The notes under the pieces: generated by a model
What the model saw: the letters and a program-made list of their open reading frames with translations, nothing else
The model's database searches: none
Told to the model about the DNA's origin: nothing
Part shown: piece by piece, positions 1 through 6,684 of the stretch
How positions within the stretch are numbered: position 1 is the stretch's first letter
How the letters are laid out: the number at the start of each line of letters is the position of its first letter
Position numbers and translations under genes: made by a program
Origin: Palsa-147 sp036513895
GTDB lineage: Bacteria > Acidobacteriota > Terriglobia > Acidiferrales > UBA7541
DNA length: 18,820 nucleotides
Assembly (NCBI GenBank): GCA_036513895.1
Contig: DATBYF010000040.1
Location: forward strand, 1-18,820
Reading direction: 5' to 3'

Positions 1-304
1 CTAACATTCCGGGCAGCCCGCGACGTCATTCTCATCACTATCTAATTTTCACATTGAGCATGACGTTTTGATTTAATTTATCCGTAGGGCTGGTTGCCCA
101 CAATCCTTCTCGATTTTGACCCGTATTTCGTTTGAGAGGGCTCGGTTTAGATCGATAATCTCGCCTGCCCAGATACACATGTTTTTGGGCAGAGGTTGAC
201 TTCCCAGCCTGCGTTCTTCCTGACAAACCCGGTCAATCGAGGCTGCACAGCTTGGGAGATTAGCCACCCACGCTCCCAAGTCTGAAGCTCGGCGTGCCTC
301 AACG
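1..304. other. Gene-poor left edge; decayed 5' part of the 305-544 gene
   Basis: No intact gene is seen here. From about 224 to 304 the frame of the next gene is open and reads QTRSIEAAQLGRLATHAP and onward, which looks like the linker expected upstream of the HTH-like C-terminal domain. It is stopped by TGA at 221-223. A neighbouring frame before that reads FLTNPVNR, so a one-base shift near 236-243 would join the two. The region is best read as the broken N-terminal half of that gene. I see no promoter, tRNA or repeat. Confidence 0.35.
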
Positions 305-544
305 ATGAAACGACAAGAGGCCGCGAAGCGGGCATGGCGACCGGCTGACCTACCGGAGTGGTTGAACGAAACGTTCTATCGAGAAAAGATTCAACCTCGA
401 CTTTGGGCGATCAAGGTACCGATCATAGCGACAGATCTCGTCGTCTCTAAACCTTACGCCACCGATATTCGCAAGGGACGGCGCATCCCCCATCCACGAC
501 ATTGGTTGACACTTTCGCGGCTAGTCGGCATCTCGACAAATTAG
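305..544 (+). pseudogene. C-terminal remnant of a zinc-finger/HTH-like accessory protein (PHPRHW domain)
   Basis: Visible product is 79 aa from ATG. The core reads RPADLPEWLNETFYREKIQP, then SKPYATDIRKGRR, then PHPRHWLTLSRLVG. This is the layout of a short helix-turn-helix-like C-terminal domain that, from memory, ends longer proteins with an N-terminal cysteine zinc finger in Acidobacteria and Actinobacteria, some of them annotated as solo Cas1-type proteins (unchecked). No cysteine cluster is present here, and coding similarity seems to extend upstream of the ATG (about 224-304) until a TGA at 221-223. I therefore read it as a truncated or frameshifted gene rather than a complete small protein. 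No ribosome binding site precedes the ATG. Function unknown. It could still be expressed as a small basic DNA-binding protein. Confidence 0.45.
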
Positions 545-854
545 TGCGATTTTGACTGGAATTTGGCGAATTTCACTCAATCTCACCGAACGGGCAAGTT
601 GACGGACGGGATTTCCATTTGAGCGTGGTCTCCATCAGGGCGCCTTTTCCGTCAATTTAGACGACCTTATCGCGGTCATTTCGCATTAAGTTCATGCGGT
701 GACGCCTTGAGTCAATGCGTGGCAGTGGGATGGCATTCGGTGAACTGTAAAACAATCCAGATTTTCGCTTTATCAATGCCGGCAAGGTTAGTGGTGAATG
801 CCGTGAAGATTGGGCAGTACTGCGGGATATCAAAGCCGCTAAATTCTGCGACAC
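545..854. other. Intergenic stretch with no recognisable gene
   Basis: About 310 bases between the PHPRHW remnant and the small minus-strand gene. Several short frames are open on both strands, but none gives a sequence I recognise and they overlap each other. No RNA gene, hairpin terminator or long repeat is evident. It is probably decayed accessory DNA, like its surroundings. Confidence 0.4.
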
Positions 855-1010
855 TTATTCTTGGCCCCTGTCGAAATTCACTTTTTTTGTGCCAAGTGGA
901 CAATATCTGGCAGCTCTCCCATATCGAAGAAGCTGAGCATCCGTCATTTTTCGCAGGCGAGCGCGGAATGCTTCCACGTCTAGTGGGGCGTCTGTAGCGA
1001 AGGTATACAC
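855..1010 (-). CDS. Small conserved hypothetical protein (LDVEAFR...RKMTDAQLLRYGRAAR)
   Basis: A 51-aa frame starting at GTG (1008-1010) and ending at TAA (855-857). The translated core LDVEAFRARLRKMTDAQLLR followed by YGRAARY is an amphipathic helical segment that I recognise as the N-terminal part of a small soluble protein common in acidobacterial genomes. In the copies I recall, the AARY segment is followed by roughly 25 more residues including an acidic/basic helix. Here it runs into CPLGTKKVNFDRGQE and stops, so the 3' part is probably altered by a frameshift. It lies 9 bp downstream of the frameshifted gene at 1020-1258 on the same strand, so the two were probably co-transcribed. Function unknown. 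The GTG start is a guess. Confidence 0.45.
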   Translation of the reverse strand: MYTFATDAPLDVEAFRARLRKMTDAQLLRYGRAARYCPLGTKKVNFDRGQE

Positions 1011-1019
1011 GACCAGAAA

Positions 1020-1258
1020 TCAGGATTTCTTTTCCGCCCGGATCTTAGCCCACCTTGCTTTTTGAGCGGCGGCGATTTTGCGGCGCCCTGCCGCAGACAT
1101 CTTTTTGCGACGTTTCTTCGGGCCGGCTGATGCTCCGCCAAGCGCCCGAAGAATCTTCCCAAAGTTCTTGAGCTTTTCTCGATGTCTTTTCGAACGCCTA
1201 TTAGCTTCGCTTCTTCTTTCCGAATCTTGTTGATGGTCGAACTGGGGTTAAAGGTCAT
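1020..1258 (-). pseudogene. Frameshifted small basic protein (coiled-coil N-terminus, AAAQKARWAKIRAEKKS tail)
   Basis: ATG at 1258 starts MTFNPSSTINKIRKEEAKLI, a short helical region. After residue about 28 the natural continuation lies in the -1 frame: KNFGKILRALGGAS, then PKKRRKKMSAAGRRKIAAAQ and KARWAKIRAEKKS, ending at TGA (1020-1022). The span is 239 bases, one short of 80 codons. The break maps to the run of four A on the coding strand (TTTT at 1174-1177): a fifth A would restore E-K-K-L-K-N. The lysine/alanine-rich tail with RRKIAAAQKARWAK is a recurrent motif in small orphan proteins of soil bacteria and would suit nucleic-acid binding, but no function is established. It could be a true one-base deletion, a sequencing error, or a slippery AAAAG site. 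Without the shift, the zero frame runs on to a 92-aa product that lacks the conserved tail. Confidence 0.65.
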
Positions 1259-1366
1259 GCGGCGAAGGCTATAACAGAGTTAAACGAAGCGGCAAGCGCT
1301 TTATACTTAGAGCGAGTATTTCACTTTGCCGCGACAGGCGATCTCCGTTGTTCTGTACTCCCGTCG

Positions 1367-2353
1367 CTATTTTTTTCCGTACACTAAAACGACAAACGAT
1401 CCCGGCAACGCATGCGCTTTGGGGTGCGGATTCTCCTCCGTTGCGATAGGCGGCGGTCCGAAATCGGCGGTGACGAGAAACACATGATGCTTTTCGCGGT
1501 CGATAGCCATCGTTCTCGCGCCGCGCTTCGTTTGGATGTTTTCGACCACGCTGAATTTATCCCGCAAATCTTCGTGCACGACCGTCAGCGTGCCGCTCTG
1601 CCCGTTCGATGCGAACGCGTCACCCGTACCTTGATCGAAGGCGCACGCGTCCACCCCTTCCCCGATCGCCGGGGTCGCGATCACCTTTCCGGTGTCCCCA
1701 TCCACGACGGCCATCATTTTGTTGTCGCAGCCTACGAACAGCCGGCCGTTCACCCGGTCCATCGCCAGGCCCGATGGTGATTCACATGGCGCGAGCGGCC
1801 ACGTCGCCGTCACTTCCAGTCTATCGGCGTCGATCTTCACGATCTCGCTCTTATCCTGGATGTTCACAAAAATATGTTCTCGGCCGCCCGTCACGGCGAA
1901 TTCCGGCCTGCCTGGCAATTCGATTGTAGCCAGCACCTTGCTCGATCTGGCATCAATTACGGTCGCACTGTTGCTACCCGCGTTCATCGCGAAGACTCGG
2001 CGAGTCGCGGGGTCGAACACGATCGCGTCCGGATTCATTCCTGTCGACGCTGTTCCGATTGTCTTCAACGTTTTCATGTCAAAAATCTTGACCTCGTTGC
2101 TGCGACCGTCGGAAATAAATCCGCGCCCAAGTGAAATCGCTAGCGCAATTCCGTGAACGCCCAGCGTATTCGGGATTTCGGCGACAACTTGTTCCGTGTC
2201 CACGTTCAACACGACGACTTTCGTCGAGCGCGAAATGAAAAGCAGCCGCGTATCTGAATCGGACGTGATGTTGTCCCAGCCGCCCTCGCCGCCAAGTTTA
2301 ATCGTCTTCATCAGCGAGTATCCCGACGCGCTCGGCGCCTGCGAATGCCCCAC
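1367..2353 (-). CDS. YVTN-family beta-propeller repeat protein, signal peptide cut off by a TAG
   Basis: 328 aa from GTG. It contains repeated blades of about 40 residues: SRSTKVVVLNVDTEQVVAEI, DGRSNEVKIFDMKTLKTIGT, NAGSNSATVIDARSSKVLAT and GCDNKMMAVVDGDTGKVIAT. This is the YVTN/NHL-like pattern of an extracytoplasmic seven-bladed propeller, usually a surface or periplasmic binding protein of unknown ligand. The expected secretion signal is present in the same frame just upstream (ATG at 2447-2449, MSWLWAIAIVALIGMFVALR), but TAG at 2372-2374 separates it from the propeller. Starting at the GTG would give a cytoplasmic protein, so this allele is probably inactive or depends on readthrough. No good ribosome binding site precedes the GTG. 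Family call is secure; functionality is doubtful. Confidence 0.8.
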   Translation of the reverse strand: MGHSQAPSASGYSLMKTIKLGGEGGWDNITSDSDTRLLFISRSTKVVVLNVDTEQVVAEIPNTLGVHGIALAISLGRGFISDGRSNEVKIFDMKTLKTIGTASTGMNPDAIVFDPATRRVFAMNAGSNSATVIDARSSKVLATIELPGRPEFAVTGGREHIFVNIQDKSEIVKIDADRLEVTATWPLAPCESPSGLAMDRVNGRLFVGCDNKMMAVVDGDTGKVIATPAIGEGVDACAFDQGTGDAFASNGQSGTLTVVHEDLRDKFSVVENIQTKRGARTMAIDREKHHVFLVTADFGPPPIATEENPHPKAHALPGSFVVLVYGKK

Positions 2354-2374
2354 CGCTCCGCCGATTCGGCCCTA

Positions 2375-2449
2375 GTGCGTTGCGTTACCGCGCAAAGCAA
2401 CAAACATTCCAATCAGTGCGACAATCGCGATTGCCCATAACCAACTCAT
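2375..2449 (-). pseudogene. Orphaned signal-peptide exon-like segment of the YVTN gene
   Basis: A 25-codon segment starting at ATG and reading MSWLWAIAIVALIGMFVALR then GNATH before TAG (2372-2374). It is in the same frame as the YVTN propeller, which resumes after the TAG with GRIGGAVGHSQAPSASG. The hydrophobic core followed by small polar residues is a typical Sec signal or N-terminal anchor. It begins 8 bases after the histidine-kinase stop codon. Confidence 0.6.
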
Positions 2450-2457
2450 ACGGAATA

Positions 2458-3171
2458 TCAATTTTGCTGCTCCATTGCTCCACCTACCCGATATCTGTTT
2501 GAATGTGACCGAGAATCAATGTGTTCGTGTAACGTGCCCACTTCGACCGCATCCGAAAGTACTGTTCCGACTCGCGTTGTGAAATGGAAGTGAGAACCTT
2601 GACCCACCGCACTCTCAACCCATATTTTCCCGCCCATCATCTCTACCAGACGCGTTGAAATAGTCAGTCCCAGGCCCGTCCCGCCGTATTTGCGCGTGGT
2701 CGACCCGTCGGCTTGGGAGAATGAATTAAAAATCATTTTCTGGTTCTCTGGGGCGATCCCGATTTCCGTATCCGAGACTTCGAAATGCAAAATGTGGTCT
2801 TGGCCGGCCTGGCCTTCGGAACTAACCTTGAGAACCACTTCACCCTGGTCTGTGAATTTGATGGCGTTACCCACGAGGTTGATGACGATTTGGCGAAGTC
2901 GGCCGGAATCCGCCCGGACACTTTCTGGAACCTCGGGAGCTACCTCACAAACAATCTCAAGGCCCTTTTCGTGCGCCCGGAGTGCCAGAGTCTTCATCGT
3001 GGTTTCGATGAAATCGTAGACGTTGAAATCAACTGCCTCGATGTCAACTTTCCTCGCTTCGATCTTAGAGAAGTCGAGAATGTCGTTGACGATTGTAAGC
3101 AAGGAATCCGCCGAGAACTTGACTGTCTCCGCGGAAGGTGTACAAGATCGCCGCAGGCATAAATTGGGCAA
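2458..3171 (-). pseudogene. Truncated hybrid-type sensor histidine kinase (ATPase domain only)
   Basis: The 237-aa frame carries the end of the HisKA dimerisation helix (SADSLLTIVNDILDFSKIEA, about residues 22-41) and a nearly whole HATPase_c domain: N box NLVGNAIKFT, G1 box DTEIGIAPE, F box FNSFSQAD and G2 box YGGTGLGLT. The H box (SHEIRTPMNG type) with the phosphorylated histidine is absent. Family similarity starts only at about SAETVK (near 3140), and upstream DNA shows no continuation in any minus frame. The G1 box reads DTEIG instead of the usual DTGIG. After FHFTTRVG the protein ends without the receiver domain usual in this subclass. A kinase without its acceptor histidine cannot autophosphorylate in cis, so I call it a remnant. 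The left flank of the tRNA scar fits a deletion breakpoint. Confidence 0.75.
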
Positions 3172-3364
3172 TCCGACCGATCAGCATCCCACCACAGAGT
3201 GAGTTCGATCCCCTATATTCGGATGCTCCTGCTCCGATCTTCAAATCCGACAGACGACCCATTCAAGTCGGATTCAGAAATCTATTTCCGCGCGCGCGAT
3301 TATGAACTAGCGTCGCGCAGAACATCCAGTCAGCCAAGCCACCAGGCGACTTGCTGAAAGAAAA

Positions 3365-3382
3365 TCCTAAGATTTCCTAAGA
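3365..3382. repeat. Tandem TCCTAAGA direct repeats near the att scar
   Basis: Two copies of TCCTAAGA separated by two bases. The second copy extends into CCTAAGAAAT, which recurs inverted at 3504-3513. The spacing from the tRNA-Ser fragment (about 140 bp) suits arm-type sites of a tyrosine recombinase, but the identity is not proven. Confidence 0.4.
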
Positions 3383-3459
3383 AATCTGGCAAAAACCGAA
3401 CCATCAGATCTCCCATTGTAGATGGGAAAACTTCGGTACTGCTCTCTACGACCGCTTTC

Positions 3460-3474
3460 TTTGTTGACAACAAA
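3460..3474. repeat. 15-bp palindrome TTTGTTGACAACAAA
   Basis: Perfect 7-bp arms around a central A, 45 bp upstream of the tRNA-Ser fragment. It could be a regulator binding site or chance. No adjacent intact gene explains it. Confidence 0.35.
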
Positions 3475-3519
3475 TAGGCTTACGTTTTACCAATATCAAT
3501 GGAATTTCTTAGGCTAGGC

Positions 3520-3545
3520 GGGTTCGAATCCCACCCTCTCCGCCA
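3520..3545 (+). tRNA. 3'-terminal fragment of tRNA-Ser (attachment-site scar)
   Basis: The sequence contains the invariant T-loop GTTCGAAT flanked by GG and CCCACC, then CTCTCCGCCA: the T-arm, acceptor strand, discriminator G and encoded CCA of a bacterial serine tRNA. The matching acceptor 5' strand (GGAGAGG), D-arm and anticodon arm are absent from the preceding 120 bases. The base opposite the T-stem at 3518-3519 also no longer pairs cleanly, so identity begins about 3520. A T-run follows at 3547-3554. This is the classic duplicated 3' end left by a tyrosine-recombinase element. The element should lie to the left, with the complete tRNA-Ser at its far end outside the window. Confidence 0.75.
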
Positions 3546-3663
3546 CATTTTTTTGGATTCACCGCTCGTTTAATTTCAGCTTCGCGTTGGCGAATTCAAT
3601 TCTGATTGTCGACTCCAAGTGGCTCTCGTCTTTGGCTAGCCTCTTGGTGTTAAAATAATTTTG

Positions 3664-4875
3664 ATGAAGCGATCTGGATTTGCGGACTTGCCTCTTCATG
3701 GCGGACGCGTGCCTCCGTGGCTCGCTGAGCGCATGACAAGACTCGGCACGGCCATCACCGAAAATGTCTTGCACCATTACGGATCCTCGGGACTTTTCTC
3801 CAGACTCAGCGACCCTTTTTGGTTCCAGGCTCTCGGGGCTGTGATGGGAATGGATTGGCATTCTTCTGGAGTGACAACGTCTGTTCTCGGCGCTTTGAAG
3901 CGGGGGCTCAATCCGCGCGCGCGAGAGCTGGGGATTTACGTTTGCGGCGGCAGGGGACGCCACTCGAGAAGCACGCCGGACGAGCTGCGCGATTACGCCG
4001 GGCGCGTGAGTACGGATGGCGAGACACTGGTTCGTGCGAGCCGACTGACCGCGAAGATTGACAACAATGCGATTGCAGATGGCTTCCAACTCTATCTTCA
4101 TGGGTTCATCGTCAACACCGAAGGCGAGTGGGTGGTGGTTCAGCAGGGAATGAACGGCGATGCAGGCTTGGCGCGTCGATATCACTGGCACTCGAAGACA
4201 ATTCGTGATTTTACGGCTGAGCCGCACACCGGAATTGTTGGTGAGCATCAGGGTATAGTGATGAATCTGGTCGATGCGAAGGCCAAACCTGCGCAGGATG
4301 CGATGCTCGAAATCGTTCGCGAGCATCCTGATAAGACAATTCGCGAGGCGCGGAAGTTGACCATGCCCGCGCATCACGATGTACGCGAGCCGAATGTGGA
4401 TTTGAAACGGCTGGGCGCCGTTCTCGCCGTCGCTTACGAACGCGACCTCCGTGATTTTGCTTCATTGCTGCTTCTCGAAAAGTTGGGGCCTCGCACTCTT
4501 CAATCGCTCGCACTCATCGCAGAAGTTGTGCATGGTGCGCCGAGCCGATTCTCCGATCCCGCGAGATTTTCGTTCGCGCTGGGAGGCAAGGATCGGCATC
4601 CGTTTCCGGTGCCGCTGAAAACGTACGACGAATCGCTCGGGGTTCTACGCAGAGCGCTGGATTCGGCAAAAATAGGAGACACGGAAAAGATCGACGGATT
4701 CAGGCGCCTCGATGGGTTTGTTCGCGCGATCGAGCAACGATTTACTCCCACGGCCCACTTTGCCGGAGTAGTCCGGCATGAGCACGCGATTTCACGCTCG
4801 CTCGATGGCAGAAGCGTTTTTGATAAACAGCAGCGTCGTCAGCCTTCGTCTGATCGGCAGTTACTATTATTTTGA
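3664..4875 (+). CDS. DUF763 protein with C-terminal clamp-binding motif
   Basis: 403 aa from ATG (a TTG directly before it is also in frame). The family hallmarks are clear: SGFADLPLHGGRVPPWL (residues 4-20), RLSDPFWFQALGAVMGMDWH (47-66) followed by SSGVTT, the CGGRGRHSR segment (94-102) and QQGMNGDAGLARRYHWHS. Length fits the family, which occurs in archaea and scattered bacteria and has no established function. The last residues are QLLLF, matching the QLxLF peptide by which DNA-replication and repair proteins dock on the DnaN sliding clamp. With the DNA ligase gene 53 bp downstream on the same strand, this suggests a role in DNA repair or end processing. No Shine-Dalgarno is visible. A TAAAAT box at 3651-3656 would place transcription start at about the ATG, so the mRNA may be leaderless. 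It is the first intact gene to the right of the tRNA scar. Confidence 0.9.
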   Translation: MKRSGFADLPLHGGRVPPWLAERMTRLGTAITENVLHHYGSSGLFSRLSDPFWFQALGAVMGMDWHSSGVTTSVLGALKRGLNPRARELGIYVCGGRGRHSRSTPDELRDYAGRVSTDGETLVRASRLTAKIDNNAIADGFQLYLHGFIVNTEGEWVVVQQGMNGDAGLARRYHWHSKTIRDFTAEPHTGIVGEHQGIVMNLVDAKAKPAQDAMLEIVREHPDKTIREARKLTMPAHHDVREPNVDLKRLGAVLAVAYERDLRDFASLLLLEKLGPRTLQSLALIAEVVHGAPSRFSDPARFSFALGGKDRHPFPVPLKTYDESLGVLRRALDSAKIGDTEKIDGFRRLDGFVRAIEQRFTPTAHFAGVVRHEHAISRSLDGRSVFDKQQRRQPSSDRQLLLF

Positions 4876-4928
4876 ATACCGCACGTTTCGCTGCATTAGA
4901 CATACGCTTTTAAGCTGAAACTCTAACT

Positions 4929-6599
4929 ATGCGCGACTTCGTAAAACTTGCGGATGCCATCGGTGCCACCACAAAAAAGCTCGAAAAGCTGCGTCTAATC
5001 ACTGAATTTTTCAAGTCTATAAGCTCCGCTGATGCCGCAATAGCCGCACGATTCCTCTCGGCACACGCATTCGCCAGTCATGACGAACGCACTCTAGGTG
5101 TGGGTGGCGCCAATCTTTCGCGCGTAATCGCGCAAATCGCCGGCAAAGCCGGTGAACATCTGAGCGCCGCGTACCGGAAGCACGGCGATCTGGGCGATAT
5201 GGCTGAGGAGCTGCTGCGCAGCACAAATAGTGACGGGGATTTGCCGCTCGCTGATGTGGCTCGCCTATTCGAAGAGGTGGCAGCTGCGCGGGTGCCCTCG
5301 CAAAAGGCGGAACTGTTGGCAAACGCGTTTGCCAGCGGCGGTGCTGGCGACGTGAAATATATCGTGAAAATCATCACCGGTGATTTACGGATAGGATCGA
5401 AAGAAAGCTTGGTAGAAGAAGCGATCGCGAAAGCATTTGACAAGCCTCTGGTTGAAGTGCGCCGCGCCAATATGATGACTGGCGACATCGGAGAAACCTT
5501 TACGCTGGCGGCGGAAAATAAATTGGCGAGCGCGGCTGTGCGCTTGTTTCATCCACTGGGGTTCATGCTGGCAGCGCCTGTCCAGGCCGCGAGCGATTTG
5601 TTTGATAAAGAATTGGCTGACAAGGAAGTGCCTGCGTTGCTCGTGGAAGAAAAGTACGACGGGATCCGAGCGCAAGTGCACAAAGATAAAAACGGCAAAG
5701 TGCGGATTTTTTCGCGAACGCTCGATCAAGTCACAGAGTTTCCAGAACTGGCGCCGCCAATCAGCGAGCTGCCGGGGGAATTAATCCTCGATGGGGAAAT
5801 TCTGGCGTGGCACGGCGATCGGCCATTGCCGTTTACGGAATTGCAGAAGCGCCTGGGGCGTAAACGCGTAGATTTATGGATGCAGAACGACATTCCCGTA
5901 AAATTTGTGGCGTTCGATTTGCTATATCAGGACGGGGCCTTGTTGCTCGACGAACCGTTGATTAAACGCAAGGCCGTGCTGGATGCGGTTTTCGCAAATG
6001 CTCCGAGCGCATTGCGCGTTGCCGGGCGTACTGAATGCAATTCTGCAGACGCCGTGCAAGTGGCATTTCAAAATTCGCTTACAGCCGGACACGAAGGAAT
6101 CGTGGCGAAAGCCGCTGATTCACCGTACACGCCGGGCCGTCGTGGCGGCTTCTGGTTCAAGTTGAAGGAACCGTTCGCGACGTTGGATGTGGTCGTTACC
6201 GCCGTGGAATATGGTCATGGTAAGCGCCACAAAGTGCTCTCCGATTACACTTTTGCGATTCAAGACGGCGGCAAACTCTTGAATATCGGCAAGGCATATT
6301 CCGGCTTGACGGATGCGGAGATTCGCGAATACACAGATTTTTTCTTGCAGCACACAATTGAGGATCAGGGGTATCGGCGCACCGTCGAGCCCAAGATTGT
6401 TCTGGAAGTTGCGTTCAACAATATCCAAAAGTCTGGCCGGCATGACAGTGGTTATGCCCTGCGCTTTCCGCGCATCGTTCGCATTCGAACGGATAAGCCC
6501 GTGTCGGAGATCGATACGCTCGAAAGCGTCGCGAAATTATTCACGAGCCAGACAGCAAAAACGCAAGCCGCTATGGCTGCACACTCCGACAACGTTTGA
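4929..6599 (+). CDS. lig: ATP-dependent DNA ligase (archaeal/LigB type)
   Basis: 556 aa. Residues 1-210 form the alpha-helical DNA-binding domain (including MMTGDIGETF). The adenylation domain follows: motif I EKYDGIR with the AMP-accepting lysine K242, motif III LDGEIL (287-292), motif IIIa FVAFDLLY (326-333), motif IV EGIVAK (389-394) and motif V FKLKE (410-414). The OB-fold domain ends in motif VI-like LRFPRIVRIR (511-520). All catalytic motifs are intact, so it should seal nicks using ATP. Bacteria rely on NAD-dependent LigA for replication, so this is an accessory repair ligase. It has no LigD-type polymerase or nuclease domain. The preceding DUF763 gene is probably co-transcribed (53-bp gap, no terminator). 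No clear Shine-Dalgarno precedes the ATG. Confidence 0.95.
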   Translation: MRDFVKLADAIGATTKKLEKLRLITEFFKSISSADAAIAARFLSAHAFASHDERTLGVGGANLSRVIAQIAGKAGEHLSAAYRKHGDLGDMAEELLRSTNSDGDLPLADVARLFEEVAAARVPSQKAELLANAFASGGAGDVKYIVKIITGDLRIGSKESLVEEAIAKAFDKPLVEVRRANMMTGDIGETFTLAAENKLASAAVRLFHPLGFMLAAPVQAASDLFDKELADKEVPALLVEEKYDGIRAQVHKDKNGKVRIFSRTLDQVTEFPELAPPISELPGELILDGEILAWHGDRPLPFTELQKRLGRKRVDLWMQNDIPVKFVAFDLLYQDGALLLDEPLIKRKAVLDAVFANAPSALRVAGRTECNSADAVQVAFQNSLTAGHEGIVAKAADSPYTPGRRGGFWFKLKEPFATLDVVVTAVEYGHGKRHKVLSDYTFAIQDGGKLLNIGKAYSGLTDAEIREYTDFFLQHTIEDQGYRRTVEPKIVLEVAFNNIQKSGRHDSGYALRFPRIVRIRTDKPVSEIDTLESVAKLFTSQTAKTQAAMAAHSDNV

Positions 6600-6616
6600 G
6601 ACGTCGTCATCACTAT

Positions 6617-6633
6617 ATTTGCAAGTCGCAAAT
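6617..6633. repeat. Small inverted repeat between ligase and MFS genes
   Basis: ATTTGC and GCAAAT separated by AAGTC, 18 bp after the ligase stop. There is no T-tract, so it is not a standard intrinsic terminator. It could be a weak operator or mRNA stem upstream of the transporter, or chance. Confidence 0.25.
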
Positions 6634-6684
6634 GCCGATTAACCTAAAGTGTAACGAAGACAGCCTACGCCGAATCGGATAAAA

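Larger units (their letters stand above)
3172..3519. other. Non-coding junction region with short inverted and direct repeats
   Basis: No gene is seen. Direct repeats TCCTAAGA lie at 3365-3372 and 3375-3382. The 10-mer CCTAAGAAAT (3376-3385) has a perfect inverted copy at 3504-3513, next to the tRNA fragment. A small stem TCCCAT/ATGGGA lies at 3411-3427, and a 15-bp palindrome TTTGTTG-A-CAACAAA at 3460-3474. These sit within 160 bp of the presumed attachment core and could be recombinase arm sites or operators, but that is inference. Confidence 0.35.

Noticed and set aside
707..997. 96-aa plus-strand open frame
   Set aside because: No recognisable motif, and it overlaps antisense the better supported 855-1010 small gene.
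980..1258. 92-aa zero-frame reading of the small basic gene
   Set aside because: The C-terminal half after residue about 28 is out of frame with the conserved tail; the frameshifted reading ending at 1020 is more convincing.
1412..2156. Several plus-strand open frames of 86-154 aa
   Set aside because: They are antisense shadows of the YVTN propeller gene, with Arg/Ser/Pro-rich low-sense translations.
3455..3545. Complete tRNA-Ser gene
   Set aside because: No acceptor 5' strand, D-arm or anticodon arm precedes the T-arm; only the 3' end is present.
3559..4377. 272-aa minus-strand open frame
   Set aside because: It lies antisense to the DUF763 gene, which has strong family motifs; the antisense product is unlike any protein I know.
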